This document shows positions 1-10,905 of a DNA stretch of 64,000 nt, one piece after another. The notes below the pieces were generated by a model. The model ran no database searches. It saw only the letters and a list, made by a program, of their open reading frames with translations, and was not told the DNA's origin. Source of the DNA: Pseudomonas sp. PDNC002 (GTDB lineage: Bacteria > Pseudomonadota > Gammaproteobacteria > Pseudomonadales > Pseudomonadaceae). Position numbers and translations under genes: made by a program. The stretch's first letter is position 1. Each line of letters starts with the position of its first letter. The DNA is taken from contig NZ_CP070356.1 of assembly GCF_016919445.1 (NCBI RefSeq), positions 2,388,001 to 2,452,000 of the forward strand. The letters run 5' to 3'.

Positions 1-513
1 GAGCTGGAGCAGATGCCCTGGATCGCCCACGCCGAGGTACGTCGTGTCTGGCCTGACCAGGTGGTGATCCGCCTGGACGAGCAGTTGCCAATCGCCCGCT
101 GGGGTGACGAAGCGCTGCTGAACAACCAGGGTCAGGCATTCGCTCCGCGGGAAGTGGCCAACTACGAGCACCTGCCGCGCCTGTCCGGCCCGCAGCGTGC
201 TCAGCAGCAAGTGATGCAGCAGTACCAGATTCTCAGCCAGATGCTCCGCCCGCTGGGCTTCACCATCGCTAGCCTGGACATGAGTTCGCGCGGCGCCTGG
301 ACCCTGGGCACCGCGCAAGGCGTGGAAATCATGCTGGGCCGCGATCACGCGGTAGAACAGATTCGCCGGTTCGTGACCATCTACGACAAGGCGCTGAAAG
401 AACAGATTACGAAAATTGCCCGCATCGACATGCGTTACCCCAACGGCCTGGCCGTGGCGTGGCGCGATCCGGTGCCGGAAACGACGGTGGCTCAGACCGC
501 CGCCGTGCAGTGA
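1..513 (+). CDS. ftsQ: Cell division protein FtsQ, C-terminal part
   Basis: The frame is open from the first base, so the gene begins outside the window; about 170 codons remain. The translation fits the beta-rich periplasmic C-terminal half of FtsQ, which links the cytoplasmic Z-ring to the FtsB/FtsL complex in the septum. The N-terminal tail, membrane helix and most of the POTRA domain are missing because of the window edge. The stop lies 21 bases before ftsA, as in the usual division cluster, and this context carries most of the assignment. Confidence 0.93.
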   Translation, partial: ELEQMPWIAHAEVRRVWPDQVVIRLDEQLPIARWGDEALLNNQGQAFAPREVANYEHLPRLSGPQRAQQQVMQQYQILSQMLRPLGFTIASLDMSSRGAWTLGTAQGVEIMLGRDHAVEQIRRFVTIYDKALKEQITKIARIDMRYPNGLAVAWRDPVPETTVAQTAAVQ

Positions 514-534
514 GTTGAGGAGACTTCGATAAAC

Positions 535-1782
535 ATGGCAAGCGTGCAGAGCGGCAAAATGGTCGTCGGCCTCGACATCGGCACCTCCAAGGTGGTGGCG
601 CTGGTGGGCGAGGTAGCGGCCGATGGCAAGCTGGAAATCGTCGGCATCGGGACGCATCCGTCGCGCGGCCTGAAGAAAGGCGTGGTGGTGAACATCGAGT
701 CCACCGTGCAGTCGATCCAGCGCGCCATCGACGAGGCCCAGCAGATGGCTGGCTGCCGTATCCACTCGGCCTTCGTCGGCATCGCCGGCAACCATATCCG
801 CAGCCTGAATTCCCACGGCATCGTGGCGATTCGCGACCGCGAAGTCAGCGGCGCCGACATCGAGCGCGTGCTGGACGCGGCCCAGGCCGTGGCCATCCCG
901 GCCGACCAGCGTGTGCTGCACACCCTGGCCCAGGACTACGTGATCGACAACCAGGAAGGCGTGCGCGAGCCGCTGGGTATGTCCGGCGTACGCCTGGAAG
1001 CCAAGGTGCACGTGGTGACCTGCGCGGTGAACGCCGCGCAGAACATCGAGAAGTGCGTGCGCCGCTGCGGCCTGGAAGTGGACGACATCATCCTCGAGCA
1101 ACTGGCCTCGGCCTATTCGGTGCTCACCGAGGATGAAAAGGAACTGGGCGTGTGCCTGGTGGACATCGGTGGCGGTACCACCGACATCGCGATCTTCACC
1201 GAAGGTGCGATCCGTCATACGGCGGTGATCCCGATCGCTGGCGACCAGGTCACCAATGACATCGCCATGGCGTTGCGGACCCCGACACAATATGCCGAAG
1301 AGATCAAGATTCGATATGCTTGTGCCTTGGCCAAACTGGCCGGTCCGGGCGAAACCATCAAGGTGCCCAGCGTAGGGGATCGGCCGCCGCGGGAACTGTC
1401 GCGCCAAGCGCTTGCCGAAGTGGTCGAGCCTCGTTACGACGAGCTCTTCACACTGGTGCAGGCAGAGCTTCGCCGCAGTGGCTATGAGGACCTGATTCCT
1501 GCCGGCATCGTCCTGACCGGTGGCACCTCCAAGATGGAAGGCGCTGTCGAGCTGGCCGAGGAGATCTTTCACATGCCGGTGCGCCTGGGCGTACCACACA
1601 GCGTCAAGGGACTGGCCGACGTCGTGCGCAATCCAATCTATTCCACTGGTGTAGGGCTACTTCTGTATGGGCTGCAAAAGCAGTCCGACGGCATCTCCAT
1701 GTCCGGCAGCAGCTTCAGCAGTGACGAACCCAAGACACCGGTACTGGAAAAGCTCAAACGCTGGGTCCAGGGCAATTTCTGA
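535..1782 (+). CDS. ftsA: Cell division protein FtsA
   Basis: FtsA is an actin-fold ATPase that tethers FtsZ filaments to the inner membrane. The 415 residues carry the N-terminal phosphate loop VVGLDIGTSKV and a second nucleotide-binding motif, VDIGGGTTDIAIF, near residues 208-220. The C-terminus ends in LKRWVQGNF, the amphipathic membrane-targeting helix of the family. A GAGGAG ribosome site precedes the ATG. Length and position between ftsQ and ftsZ are standard. Confidence 0.98.
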   Translation: MASVQSGKMVVGLDIGTSKVVALVGEVAADGKLEIVGIGTHPSRGLKKGVVVNIESTVQSIQRAIDEAQQMAGCRIHSAFVGIAGNHIRSLNSHGIVAIRDREVSGADIERVLDAAQAVAIPADQRVLHTLAQDYVIDNQEGVREPLGMSGVRLEAKVHVVTCAVNAAQNIEKCVRRCGLEVDDIILEQLASAYSVLTEDEKELGVCLVDIGGGTTDIAIFTEGAIRHTAVIPIAGDQVTNDIAMALRTPTQYAEEIKIRYACALAKLAGPGETIKVPSVGDRPPRELSRQALAEVVEPRYDELFTLVQAELRRSGYEDLIPAGIVLTGGTSKMEGAVELAEEIFHMPVRLGVPHSVKGLADVVRNPIYSTGVGLLLYGLQKQSDGISMSGSSFSSDEPKTPVLEKLKRWVQGNF

Positions 1783-1836
1783 TTTACCACCGCGGTAAAC
1801 GTAGGCGACACAACTAGAAAAGGAAGGAGAGGGGAA

Positions 1837-3021
1837 ATGTTTGAACTGGTCGATAACGTCCCACAAACAGCAGTCATCAAAGTCATTGGCGTAGGTGGTG
1901 GCGGCGGCAACGCCGTGAATCACATGGCCAAGAACAACGTTGATGGCGTCGAATTCATCTGCGCCAACACCGATGCGCAAGCGCTGAAGAACATCGCTGC
2001 GCGCACCGTGCTGCAGCTCGGCCCAGGCGTGACCAAGGGCCTGGGTGCTGGCGCCAACCCCGAGGTCGGCCGTCAGGCTGCCCTGGAAGACCGCGAGCGT
2101 ATCGCCGAGGTGCTGGAAGGCGCCGACATGGTCTTCATCACCACTGGCATGGGTGGCGGTACCGGTACCGGTGCTGCGCCGATCATCGCCGAAGTGGCCA
2201 AGGAGATGGGCATCCTCACCGTTGCGGTGGTGACCCGTCCGTTCCCGTTCGAAGGCCGCAAGCGCATGCAGATCGCCGATGAAGGCATCCGCTCGCTGTC
2301 CGAAAGCGTCGACTCGCTGATCACCATCCCCAACGAGAAGCTGCTGACCATCCTCGGCAAGGACGCCAGCCTGCTGGCTGCTTTCGCCAAGGCTGACGAT
2401 GTGCTGGCCGGTGCCGTTCGTGGCATCTCCGACATCATCAAGCGTCCGGGCATGATCAACGTCGACTTCGCCGACGTGAAGACCGTCATGAGCGAGATGG
2501 GCATGGCCATGATGGGCACCGGCTGCGCCAGCGGTCCGAATCGCGCTCGCGAGGCGACCGAAGCGGCTATCCGCAACCCGCTGCTGGAAGACGTCAACCT
2601 GCAGGGCGCGCGCGGCATCCTGGTGAACATCACCGCCGGTCCCGACCTGTCCCTGGGCGAGTACTCCGACGTGGGTAACATCATCGAGCAGTTCGCTTCC
2701 GAGCACGCCACCGTCAAGGTGGGCACCGTGATCGATCCGGACATGCGCGACGAGCTGCACGTCACCGTCGTTGCCACGGGTCTGGGCGCTCGCCTGGAAA
2801 AACCGGTCAAGGTCGTCGACAACACCGTGCAGACCCAGGCCGTCAGCACCCAGGCTCCGGTTCAGCGCGAACAGCAGTCGGTGAACTACCGCGACCTGGA
2901 CCGTCCGACCGTCATGCGTAACCAGAGCCACGGCGGCGCTGCCACCGCGGCCAAGCTGAATCCGCAGGACGATCTGGACTACCTGGACATCCCGGCCTTC
3001 CTGCGCCGTCAAGCCGATTGA
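1837..3021 (+). CDS. ftsZ: Cell division GTPase FtsZ
   Basis: This is the tubulin homologue that assembles the cytokinetic ring. The 394-residue protein has the tubulin signature [10 protein letters not shown] near residue 106 and a conserved N-terminal nucleotide-binding segment ([13 protein letters not shown]). A variable linker is followed by the C-terminal peptide [13 protein letters not shown], which binds FtsA and ZipA. A strong AAGGAAGGAGAGG ribosome site stands before the ATG. It is the last gene of the division cluster before lpxC. Confidence 0.99.
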   Translation: MFELVDNVPQTAVIKVIGVGGGGGNAVNHMAKNNVDGVEFICANTDAQALKNIAARTVLQLGPGVTKGLGAGANPEVGRQAALEDRERIAEVLEGADMVFITTGMGGGTGTGAAPIIAEVAKEMGILTVAVVTRPFPFEGRKRMQIADEGIRSLSESVDSLITIPNEKLLTILGKDASLLAAFAKADDVLAGAVRGISDIIKRPGMINVDFADVKTVMSEMGMAMMGTGCASGPNRAREATEAAIRNPLLEDVNLQGARGILVNITAGPDLSLGEYSDVGNIIEQFASEHATVKVGTVIDPDMRDELHVTVVATGLGARLEKPVKVVDNTVQTQAVSTQAPVQREQQSVNYRDLDRPTVMRNQSHGGAATAAKLNPQDDLDYLDIPAFLRRQAD

Positions 3022-3097
3022 GTCGATTTATCAGGAGTATCAATGTGATTGGTGTTCAGCAAAGGGCGGTTCTGCTATCATCGCCGCCCATTGTTGA

Positions 3098-4045
<948 letters not shown>

Positions 4046-4073
4046 GGAACCTCCTCCTTCAGCAATACATTCA

Positions 4074-4100
4074 AAGGCCACCTTCGGGTGGCCTTTTTTT
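4074..4100 (+). terminator. Rho-independent terminator after lpxC
   Basis: A 9-bp perfect stem (AAGGCCACC / GGTGGCCTT) with a TTCG tetraloop runs directly into a T-tract. It sits 28 bases after the lpxC stop. It also lies just past the end of the converging dciA-like gene, so it may serve both. Confidence 0.93.
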
Positions 4101-4112
4101 ATGCCCGGATTC

Positions 4113-4568
4113 TTATTCCTTCGGCTTGCGGCTACGGCTGGCGAGGCGCTCGAGTGCGGCCTTCAATTGCGGGTTGCTGATACCGTCGGCGGCTTCCTGC
4201 AAGGTGGCGGAGGCCGACGCGGTCAGTTCGTTGGTGTTCACTCGAGTGGGCGCCTGGGTTTGCGGTTGCACCTTGAACAGGATGCGCGCGAGCCCACGAA
4301 ACTCCTCGAAGGTGGCAAGTTGCCGCATCAGGCGATTCTGCTGGTAGCGCAGCCGGGCGGCCCAGTGACCGTCGGTGACGACCAGCAGCAGGCTGCCTTC
4401 CCGCCATGAGGCGATGCGGCAATAGGGCCGCGCGGCGGGCTGCAACTGCGAGTCGAGCAGCTCCTGCAGCCGGGACAGGCGCTGCGCCTGGACGAACAGC
4501 GACTGCAGCGGCTTGGCTTCGCGCAGTAGCTTGTTCATTGCCTGGGCTGGAAGAGGGCGGAAGGCCAT
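4113..4568 (-). CDS. dciA: DUF721 protein, DciA-like helicase loader
   Basis: The protein is a basic DUF721 domain with W-x-x-G-x-L-x-L-like segments (SWREGSLLLVVTDGHWAARLRYQ) near residues 50-72, followed by a variable hydrophilic tail. Proteobacterial DUF721 proteins of this size are DciA, which loads the DnaB helicase in bacteria lacking DnaC. I chose the ATG giving MAFRPLPAQ (151 residues); an in-frame TTG six codons upstream at 4586 is possible. The position between lpxC and secA, opposite in strand, is the known Pseudomonas arrangement. Function is inferred from the family. Confidence 0.8.
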   Translation of the reverse strand: MAFRPLPAQAMNKLLREAKPLQSLFVQAQRLSRLQELLDSQLQPAARPYCRIASWREGSLLLVVTDGHWAARLRYQQNRLMRQLATFEEFRGLARILFKVQPQTQAPTRVNTNELTASASATLQEAADGISNPQLKAALERLASRSRKPKE

Positions 4569-4869
4569 GGGAGAACCAGAGAGCAAGTTGATGGCGATGT
4601 TAGCAGATCGCTCTCCACCCCTCGCGGATGGCAGTAACTTTCACCCAGGCCTTGAACTGGAGCGGTGGCGCCACCATATCGGCAGGGCGAAATGAAAGTT
4701 GTCCGCGTGTGCGTTGCTCGATATATCGTGGAGTGCGAATCTTCCCACGAAACTTCGGCACTTTTTTCGTACACGTTTCCGGGTAGAATGCCCGTTTAAT
4801 TGCCGTTCCGCGCCGCGGCCAGCCAGTCGGGCAGCCCTCCAATTCTCCAGTTCGGATGACCCAGTCGAT
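4569..4869. other. 301-bp gap between dciA-like gene and secA
   Basis: This is the divergent promoter region for the DUF721 gene and secA. A TAGAAT hexamer at 4784-4789 is a plausible -10 box for secA, without a convincing -35. The secA frame is open upstream to 4699, but the extension does not resemble SecA. I see no SecM-like leader peptide. In P. aeruginosa, as I recall, an M23-peptidase gene occupies this spot; no such gene is here. Confidence 0.5.
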
Positions 4870-7620
4870 ATGTTTGCGCCTTTGTTGAAAAAACTCTTTG
4901 GAAGCAAGAACGAGCGCGAAGTGAAGCGCATGGTCAAGCAGGTACAGGCCATCAATGCACTCGAGCCTCAGATGGTTCCGCTGTCCGATGAGCAACTGAA
5001 GGCCAAGACCGAAGAGTTCAAGGCGCGCCTGGCCAAGGGCGAGACCCTCGACCAGATCCTGCCCGAAGCCTTTGCCGTGGCCCGCGAGGCCGGCAAGCGC
5101 GTGATGGGCATGCGTCACTTCGACGTTCAGCTGATCGGCGGCATGACCCTGCACGAAGGCAAGATCGCCGAGATGCGTACCGGTGAGGGCAAGACCCTCG
5201 TGGGTACCCTGGCGGTCTACCTGAACGCCCTGGCCGGCAAAGGCGTGCATGTGGTCACCGTGAACGACTACCTGGCTCGCCGCGATGCCAACTGGATGCG
5301 CCCGCTGTATGAATTCCTCGGCCTGACCGTCGGCATCGTCAGCCCGTTCCAGCCGCCGGAGGAGAAACGCGCCGCCTACGCCGCCGACATCACCTACGGC
5401 ACCAACAACGAATTCGGCTTCGACTACCTGCGCGACAACATGGCGTTCAGCCTGGAAGACAAGTTCCAGCGTGAACTGAACTTCGCCGTGGTCGACGAAG
5501 TGGACTCCATCCTCATCGACGAGGCGCGGACTCCGCTGATCATCTCCGGCCAGGCCGAAGACAGCTCCGAGCTGTACATCAAGATCAACAAGCTGATCCC
5601 GCGCCTGAAGCGCCACGTCGAGGAAGTCGAAGGCCAGGTGACCCAGCAGGGCCACTTCAGCATCGACGAGAAAACCCGTCAGGTGGAGCTGAACGAGCAG
5701 GGCCACCAGTACATCGAAGAGCTGCTTACCCAGAACGGCCTGCTGGCCGAGGGCGAGAGCCTCTACTCGGCGCACAATCTCAGCCTGCTGACCCACGTCT
5801 ACGCCGCGCTGCGCGCCCACACCCTGTTCCACCGCAACGTCGAGTACATCGTCCAGGGCGACCAGGTCCTGCTGATCGACGAGCACACCGGCCGCACCAT
5901 GCCGGGCCGCCGCCTCTCCGAGGGCCTGCACCAGGCCATCGAGGCGAAGGAAAACCTGCCGATCCAGGCCGAGAGCCAGACCCTGGCCTCCACCACCTTC
6001 CAGAACTACTTCCGCCTCTACGCCAAGCTGGCCGGCATGACCGGTACCGCCGACACCGAGGCGTTCGAATTCCGCCAGACCTACGGCCTGGACGTGGTGG
6101 TAATCCCGACCCACCGTCCGGTTGCCCGTAAGGACTTCAACGACCTGGTCTACCTGACCCAGGACGAGAAGTACGCCGCCATCATCACCGACGTGCAACA
6201 GTGCCAGGCGCTGGGCCGTCCGATCCTCGTGGGTACCGCCTCGGTCGAGACGTCCGAGTACGTTTCCCAGCTGCTGGAAAAAGCCGGGATCGAGCACAAG
6301 GTACTGAACGCCAAGTACCACGAGAAAGAAGCCGAGATCATCGCCCAGGCCGGTCGTCCGGGCTCGGTCACCATTGCCACCAACATGGCCGGTCGCGGTA
6401 CCGACATCCTGCTCGGCGGCAACTGGGAAGTGGAAGTCGCCGCGCTGGAGAACCCCACCGACGAGCAGGTCGCGCAGATCAAGGCCGATTGGCAGAAGCG
6501 CCACCAGCAGGTCATCGAGTCGGGTGGCCTGCACGTGATCGCCTCCGAGCGCCACGAGTCCCGCCGTATCGACAACCAGCTGCGCGGCCGTGCCGGCCGT
6601 CAGGGCGACCCGGGCTCCAGCCGCTTCTACCTGTCGCTGGAAGACCACCTGATGCGCATCTTCGCCTCCGATCGGGTGAAGAACTTCATGAAAGCGCTGG
6701 GCATGCAGCCGGGCGAGGCCATCGAGCACCGCATGGTGACCAACGCCATCGAGAAGGCGCAGCGCAAGGTCGAAGGCCGCAACTTCGATATCCGCAAGCA
6801 ACTGCTGGAGTTCGACGACGTCGCCAACGAGCAGCGCAAGGTGATCTACCACATGCGCAACACCCTGCTCGCGGCGGACAACATCGGCGAGACCATCGTC
6901 GAGTTCCGCGAAGAAACCCTGAACAACACCATCAGCGAGCACATCCCGCCGCAGTCGCTGCCCGAGCAGTGGGACGTCGCCGGCCTGGAAGCGTCGCTGT
7001 ACAGCGATTTCGGTCTCAAGCTGCCGATCCAGCAGTGGCTGGACGAAGACGACAAGCTCTACGAAGAAACCCTGCGCGAGAAGATCCTCACCGAGCTGGT
7101 GGCTGCGTATAACGAGAAGGAAGACCTCGCCGGCGCCGAAGCCCTGCGTACCTTCGAGAAGCAAATGCTGCTGCGCGTGCTGGACGACCTGTGGAAGGAC
7201 CACCTGTCCACCATGGATCACCTGCGTCACGGTATTCACCTGCGCGGCTATGCGCAGAAGAACCCGAAGCAGGAATACAAGCGCGAGTCCTTCAACCTGT
7301 TCCAGGAACTGCTGAACTCCATCAAGCGCGACACCATCCGCGTGCTGTCCTTCGTCCAGGTTCGCCGCGAAGACCCGGCCGAAGAAGAAGCCCGTCTGCG
7401 TCGCGAAGCCGAGGAAATGGCCAAGCGCATGCAGTTCCAGCATGCCGCCGCGCCGTCCATCGACGAGGTCACCGGCGAGCCGGAAGAAGAAGGCGAGCTG
7501 GCGACTGACAACGTGGTGCCGATGGAACCCATCCGCAACGAACCGAAGATCGGCCGCAACGAGCCGTGCCCCTGCGGTTCGGGCAAGAAGTACAAGCACT
7601 GCCACGGTCAGGTGGAATAA
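4870..7620 (+). CDS. secA: Preprotein translocase ATPase SecA
   Basis: SecA drives export of unfolded preproteins through SecYEG. The start giving [17 protein letters not shown] yields 916 residues, the usual Pseudomonas length. Walker A is RTGEGKT at 103-109 and Walker B is VVDEVDSI near 207-214. The helicase motif [15 protein letters not shown] is present in the second ATPase fold. The tail ends with [14 protein letters not shown], the zinc-binding motif that contacts SecB and phospholipids. A terminator follows. Confidence 0.99.
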   Translation: MFAPLLKKLFGSKNEREVKRMVKQVQAINALEPQMVPLSDEQLKAKTEEFKARLAKGETLDQILPEAFAVAREAGKRVMGMRHFDVQLIGGMTLHEGKIAEMRTGEGKTLVGTLAVYLNALAGKGVHVVTVNDYLARRDANWMRPLYEFLGLTVGIVSPFQPPEEKRAAYAADITYGTNNEFGFDYLRDNMAFSLEDKFQRELNFAVVDEVDSILIDEARTPLIISGQAEDSSELYIKINKLIPRLKRHVEEVEGQVTQQGHFSIDEKTRQVELNEQGHQYIEELLTQNGLLAEGESLYSAHNLSLLTHVYAALRAHTLFHRNVEYIVQGDQVLLIDEHTGRTMPGRRLSEGLHQAIEAKENLPIQAESQTLASTTFQNYFRLYAKLAGMTGTADTEAFEFRQTYGLDVVVIPTHRPVARKDFNDLVYLTQDEKYAAIITDVQQCQALGRPILVGTASVETSEYVSQLLEKAGIEHKVLNAKYHEKEAEIIAQAGRPGSVTIATNMAGRGTDILLGGNWEVEVAALENPTDEQVAQIKADWQKRHQQVIESGGLHVIASERHESRRIDNQLRGRAGRQGDPGSSRFYLSLEDHLMRIFASDRVKNFMKALGMQPGEAIEHRMVTNAIEKAQRKVEGRNFDIRKQLLEFDDVANEQRKVIYHMRNTLLAADNIGETIVEFREETLNNTISEHIPPQSLPEQWDVAGLEASLYSDFGLKLPIQQWLDEDDKLYEETLREKILTELVAAYNEKEDLAGAEALRTFEKQMLLRVLDDLWKDHLSTMDHLRHGIHLRGYAQKNPKQEYKRESFNLFQELLNSIKRDTIRVLSFVQVRREDPAEEEARLRREAEEMAKRMQFQHAAAPSIDEVTGEPEEEGELATDNVVPMEPIRNEPKIGRNEPCPCGSGKKYKHCHGQVE

Positions 7621-7641
7621 CCTTCCCCGACCCTGATATCG

Positions 7642-7676
7642 ACGCCGCGACCGGCCCTGCCGCTCGCGGCGTTTTT
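7642..7676 (+). terminator. Rho-independent terminator after secA
   Basis: The hairpin has stem ACGCCGCGA / TCGCGGCGT with a 13-nt loop and is followed by TTTTT. It begins about 20 bases after the secA stop and separates secA from argJ. Confidence 0.8.
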
Positions 7677-7743
7677 CTCACTTGAACCACCCCAGAACGA
7701 TTCCACTGAAAACGATTCACTGAAAAATAAAGGAGCGCGCCAC

Positions 7744-8961
7744 ATGGCTGTTGGTCTCGGCCCCATGTCCACCCTGCATCCGGTCCCCGGTTTCGAACTC
7801 GGCATTGCGTCCGCCGGCATCAAGCGACCTGGCCGCAAGGACATCGTGGTAATGCGCTGCGCCGAAGGTTCCACCGTCGCCGGTGTGTTCACCACCAACG
7901 CCTTCTGTGCCGCCCCCGTGATCCTGGCGCGCAAGCGCTTCCTGGGCCCGGTGCGCTACCTGCTGACCAACACCGGTAACGCCAACGCTGGTACCGGCGA
8001 GTCGGGTCTGGCCAACGCCACCCGTACCTGCGCCAAGCTGGCTGAGCTGGCCGGCGTCCCGGAAAACGCCGTACTGCCGTACTCCACCGGCGTGATCGGC
8101 GAGCCGCTGCCGGTCGAGAAGATCGAAGCCGCGCTCCCCGCCGCGCTGGCCAACCTGTCTGTGGATAACTGGGCCGACGCCGCTGCCGGGATCATGACCA
8201 CCGACACCCTGCCCAAGGGCGCGAGCCGCCAGTTCGAGCATGATGGCGTGACCATCACCGTCACTGGCATCAGCAAGGGCGCGGGCATGATCAAGCCGAA
8301 CATGGCCACCATGCTCGGCTACATCGCCACCGACGCCAAGGTCGCCCAGGGCGTGCTGCAGGACCTGCTGCGCGACGCCTCGAACAAGTCCTTCAACCGC
8401 ATCACCATCGACGGCGATACCTCCACCAACGACTGCTGCATGCTGGTCGCCACCGGCCAGGCCGCGCTGCCGGAAATCACCGCCGCCTCCGGTGCACTGT
8501 TCGCCGCGCTGAAGCAGGCCGTGCTGGAAGTGTCCATGGAGCTGGCCCAGGCCATCGTCCGTGACGGCGAAGGCGCCACCAAGTTCGTCACCGTGCAGGT
8601 GAACGGCGGCGCGACTCACCAGGAGTGCCTGGATGTCGGCTACGCCGTGTCCCACTCGCCGCTGATCAAGACCGCGCTGTTCGCGTCTGACCCGAACTGG
8701 GGCCGCATCCTCGCCGCCGTCGGTCGTGCCGGCGTGCCGGACCTCGACGTCAGCCTGATCGACGTGTACCTGGACGATGTCGCCATCGCCAGCCGCGGTG
8801 GCCGCGCCGCCAGCTATACCGAGGACCAGGGCGCGAAGGTCATGGCCCAGGAAGAGATCACTATCCGTATCGATCTCGGCCGCGGCACCTGCAGCGAGAC
8901 CATCTGGACCACCGACCTGTCCCACGAGTACGTGAAGATCAACGCGGAATACCGCACCTGA
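7744..8961 (+). CDS. argJ: Bifunctional glutamate N-acetyltransferase / amino-acid acetyltransferase ArgJ
   Basis: ArgJ recycles the acetyl group from N-acetylornithine to glutamate in arginine synthesis. The 405-residue precursor carries the autocleavage site [14 protein letters not shown], where the Thr of NMATML becomes the nucleophile of the beta chain. The segment [12 protein letters not shown] is also conserved in the family. An AAAGGAG ribosome site lies 7 bases before the ATG. It stands alone between two hairpins, so it is probably a single-gene unit. Confidence 0.97.
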   Translation: MAVGLGPMSTLHPVPGFELGIASAGIKRPGRKDIVVMRCAEGSTVAGVFTTNAFCAAPVILARKRFLGPVRYLLTNTGNANAGTGESGLANATRTCAKLAELAGVPENAVLPYSTGVIGEPLPVEKIEAALPAALANLSVDNWADAAAGIMTTDTLPKGASRQFEHDGVTITVTGISKGAGMIKPNMATMLGYIATDAKVAQGVLQDLLRDASNKSFNRITIDGDTSTNDCCMLVATGQAALPEITAASGALFAALKQAVLEVSMELAQAIVRDGEGATKFVTVQVNGGATHQECLDVGYAVSHSPLIKTALFASDPNWGRILAAVGRAGVPDLDVSLIDVYLDDVAIASRGGRAASYTEDQGAKVMAQEEITIRIDLGRGTCSETIWTTDLSHEYVKINAEYRT

Positions 8962-9013
8962 TCGCTGCGTAACCTTAGGTGCTGATCCTGCGTCGGCACC
9001 TTGCTCCACTTGG

Positions 9014-9056
9014 ATTCCCGATTTTCATCGAAGGATGAAAATCGGGAATTTGTTTT
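9014..9056. terminator. Perfect 16-bp hairpin between argJ and the GST gene
   Basis: Bases 9014-9029 and 9034-9049 are exact inverted repeats (ATTCCCGATTTTCATC and its complement) around a GAAG loop, followed by TTGTTTT. It is probably the argJ terminator. The AT-rich perfect symmetry and the position 60 bases before the GST start would also suit an operator. Confidence 0.7.
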
Positions 9057-9109
9057 CATGGCTGCCGCGCTCTAAGGTCTTCTGACTGACCCTCAAGAGC
9101 ATTGCGTCC

Positions 9110-9739
9110 ATGTCCCTCACCCTGATCATCGGCAGCAAGAACGTCTCCTCCTGGTCCCTGCGCGGCTGGCTGGCCATGCAGCTCACCGGCGCCGAGTTCG
9201 AGGAAATCCTGATTCCCCTCGGAGGCCAGGACACTGCGCGGCGCATCCGCGAGCACTCGCCCAGCGGCAAGGTGCCGGCGCTCAAGTGCGAGCACGGGCT
9301 GATCTGGGATTCCCTGTCGATCGCCGAATACCTCGCCGAACGTTTTCCCGAAGCCCACCTCTGGCCCCGTGGTGAAGCGGCCCGCGCCCTTGCGCGCACG
9401 GTTTGCGCCGAAATGCACAGTGGCTTCATGGCGCTGCGCTCGCACATGCCTATGGACATTCAGCGCAACCAGCCGCTGGCGGAAGTGCCCGAGGCCGTGG
9501 AGGCGGATATCGCCCGCGTCGTCGAGTTGTGGGCGCTGTGCCGCCAGCAGTTCGGCCAGGACGGCCCGTTCCTGTTCGGCCACGCCAGCATTGCCGATGC
9601 GTTCTACGCGCCTGTCGCCACGCGCCTGCGTAGCTACTGCGTAACCCTGCCCATCGAGGCGCAGAACTACGTCGATGCCATCTACGCCTGGCCGGCCTTC
9701 CGCCCCTGGCTGGACGCGGCGATGGTCGAACGCGCCTGA
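9110..9739 (+). CDS. Glutathione S-transferase family protein
   Basis: The 209-residue protein has a GST N-terminal thioredoxin fold beginning MSLTLIIGSKNVSSWSLRGWLA. The SSWSLR segment carries the likely catalytic Ser region and resembles the zeta-like/YfcF subgroup. A glutathione-contact motif follows (SGKVPALKCEHGLIWDSLSIAEYLAE, residues about 47-72), then an all-helical C-terminal domain ending in a helix with WPAFRPWLDAA. The substrate cannot be read from the sequence. It lies upstream of mutT in the same direction, with a 71-bp spacer. Confidence 0.88.
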   Translation: MSLTLIIGSKNVSSWSLRGWLAMQLTGAEFEEILIPLGGQDTARRIREHSPSGKVPALKCEHGLIWDSLSIAEYLAERFPEAHLWPRGEAARALARTVCAEMHSGFMALRSHMPMDIQRNQPLAEVPEAVEADIARVVELWALCRQQFGQDGPFLFGHASIADAFYAPVATRLRSYCVTLPIEAQNYVDAIYAWPAFRPWLDAAMVERA

Positions 9740-9810
9740 ACCCGCCCGCCAATGACGGTAGAATGCCCCTCTGCGCGGGCCCTGCCTGAATCGGATTGAG
9801 GAGTAGCACT

Positions 9811-10770
9811 GTGAAACGAGTACATGTCGCCGCCGCCGTGATTCGCGGACTCGATGGCCGGGTGCTGATCGCCCGCCGTCCGGACGACAAGCACCAGGGC
9901 GGTCTCTGGGAGTTTCCCGGTGGCAAGGTGGAAGAGGGCGAGGCGGTGCAGGTCGCCCTCGCTCGCGAGCTGAAGGAAGAGCTGGGCATCGACGTCGAGC
10001 AGGCGCGTCCGCTGATCCGTGTGCAGCACGACTACAGCGACAAGCACGTGCTACTGGATGTCTGGGAAGTCTCCGCCTTCTCTGGCGCGCCCCACGGCGC
10101 CGAGGGTCAGCCGCTGGCCTGGGTTGCCCCGCGCGACCTGCCGGACTACGAATTCCCGGCGGCCAACGAACCCATCGTGCAGGCCGCACGCCTGCCGGAT
10201 CGCTACCTGATCACCCCGGAAGGCCTGGAAATCCCGCAACTGGTGCAGGGCGTGCGCGCTGCAGTCGCTAGCGGCATCCGCCTGGTTCAGTTGCGCGCGC
10301 CGAACATGTACAGCCCCGAGTACCGCGATCTCGCGGTGGACGTGCAGGGCCTGTGCGCCGGCAAGGCGCAGCTGATGCTCAAGGGCCCGCTGGAATGGCT
10401 GGGAGATTTCCCGGCGGCCGGCTGGCACCTGACGTCTGAGCAACTGCGCAAATACGCGCCCAATGGCCGTCCGTTCCCGCGTGAGCGTCTGCTGGCGGCT
10501 TCCTGCCACAACGCCGAGGAACTGGAACTGGCCACCCGCATGGGCGTGGATTTCGTCACCCTGTCGCCGGTGCAGCCCACCGAGAGTCATCCTGGCGAGC
10601 CCGCGCTGGGCTGGGACGCGGCCGCTGAGCTGATCGATGGCTTCAACCAGCCGGTGTTCCTGCTCGGCGGTGTCGGCCCGCAGGACCTGGAGCGCGCCTG
10701 GCAGACCGGAGCCCAGGGCGTGGCGGGGATTCGCGCGTTCTGGCCGAAGATCGATCAACCGTCGAGCTGA
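9811..10770 (+). CDS. mutT: MutT Nudix hydrolase fused to a ThiE/TenI-like domain
   Basis: Residues 1-130 are a Nudix hydrolase with the box GGKVEEGEAVQVALARELKEE(L)G, the metal site that cleaves 8-oxo-dGTP in the MutT family. Residues about 135-319 resemble thiamine-phosphate synthase or TenI, with a GWHLTSEQL segment, SCHNAEEL, FVTLSPVQPTESHPG and LLGGVGPQDL. This two-domain layout is known in Pseudomonas, but the role of the second domain is not. The start is GTG (VKRVHVAAAV) with TTGAGGAGT upstream; an in-frame TTG at 9796 lies inside that ribosome site and was rejected. Confidence 0.92.
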   Translation: MKRVHVAAAVIRGLDGRVLIARRPDDKHQGGLWEFPGGKVEEGEAVQVALARELKEELGIDVEQARPLIRVQHDYSDKHVLLDVWEVSAFSGAPHGAEGQPLAWVAPRDLPDYEFPAANEPIVQAARLPDRYLITPEGLEIPQLVQGVRAAVASGIRLVQLRAPNMYSPEYRDLAVDVQGLCAGKAQLMLKGPLEWLGDFPAAGWHLTSEQLRKYAPNGRPFPRERLLAASCHNAEELELATRMGVDFVTLSPVQPTESHPGEPALGWDAAAELIDGFNQPVFLLGGVGPQDLERAWQTGAQGVAGIRAFWPKIDQPSS

Positions 10771-10803
10771 AGGATCTTCGTGGGACCGAGGGGGCGCCTA
10801 GCC

Positions 10804-10868
10804 CTTGCTCGCGAACAGGCCTGGCTGAGGTGCTGGGCGGTTCGCGAGCAAGCTCGCTCCTACAGGTT
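10804..10868. repeat. REP-type palindrome downstream of mutT
   Basis: Inverted arms CTTGCTCGCGAAC (10804-10816) and GTTCGCGAGCAAG (10840-10852) are followed by CTCGCTCCTAC. This is the common Pseudomonas REP form, related to but distinct from the GCGGATAAGATCCGCTCCTAC type seen near 20.6, 32.8 and 35.1 kb. It lies between converging genes. Confidence 0.75.
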
Positions 10869-10905
10869 CGGCACCTCTCGGTGCCGGATTGAGGATGGAG
10901 GGGGC

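Noticed and set aside
4699..4869. N-terminal extension of SecA
   Set aside because: The frame is open, but the residues do not match SecA, and [11 protein letters not shown] is the known SecA start.
4569..4869. SecM-like translation-arrest leader upstream of secA
   Set aside because: No frame with a signal sequence and an arrest-like C-terminus is present.
4600..7605. A 1001-codon open frame antisense to secA
   Set aside because: Long antisense frames are common in GC-rich genes. Its translation is low-complexity (rich in Val, Leu, His, Gly and Asp) and secA on the other strand is certain.
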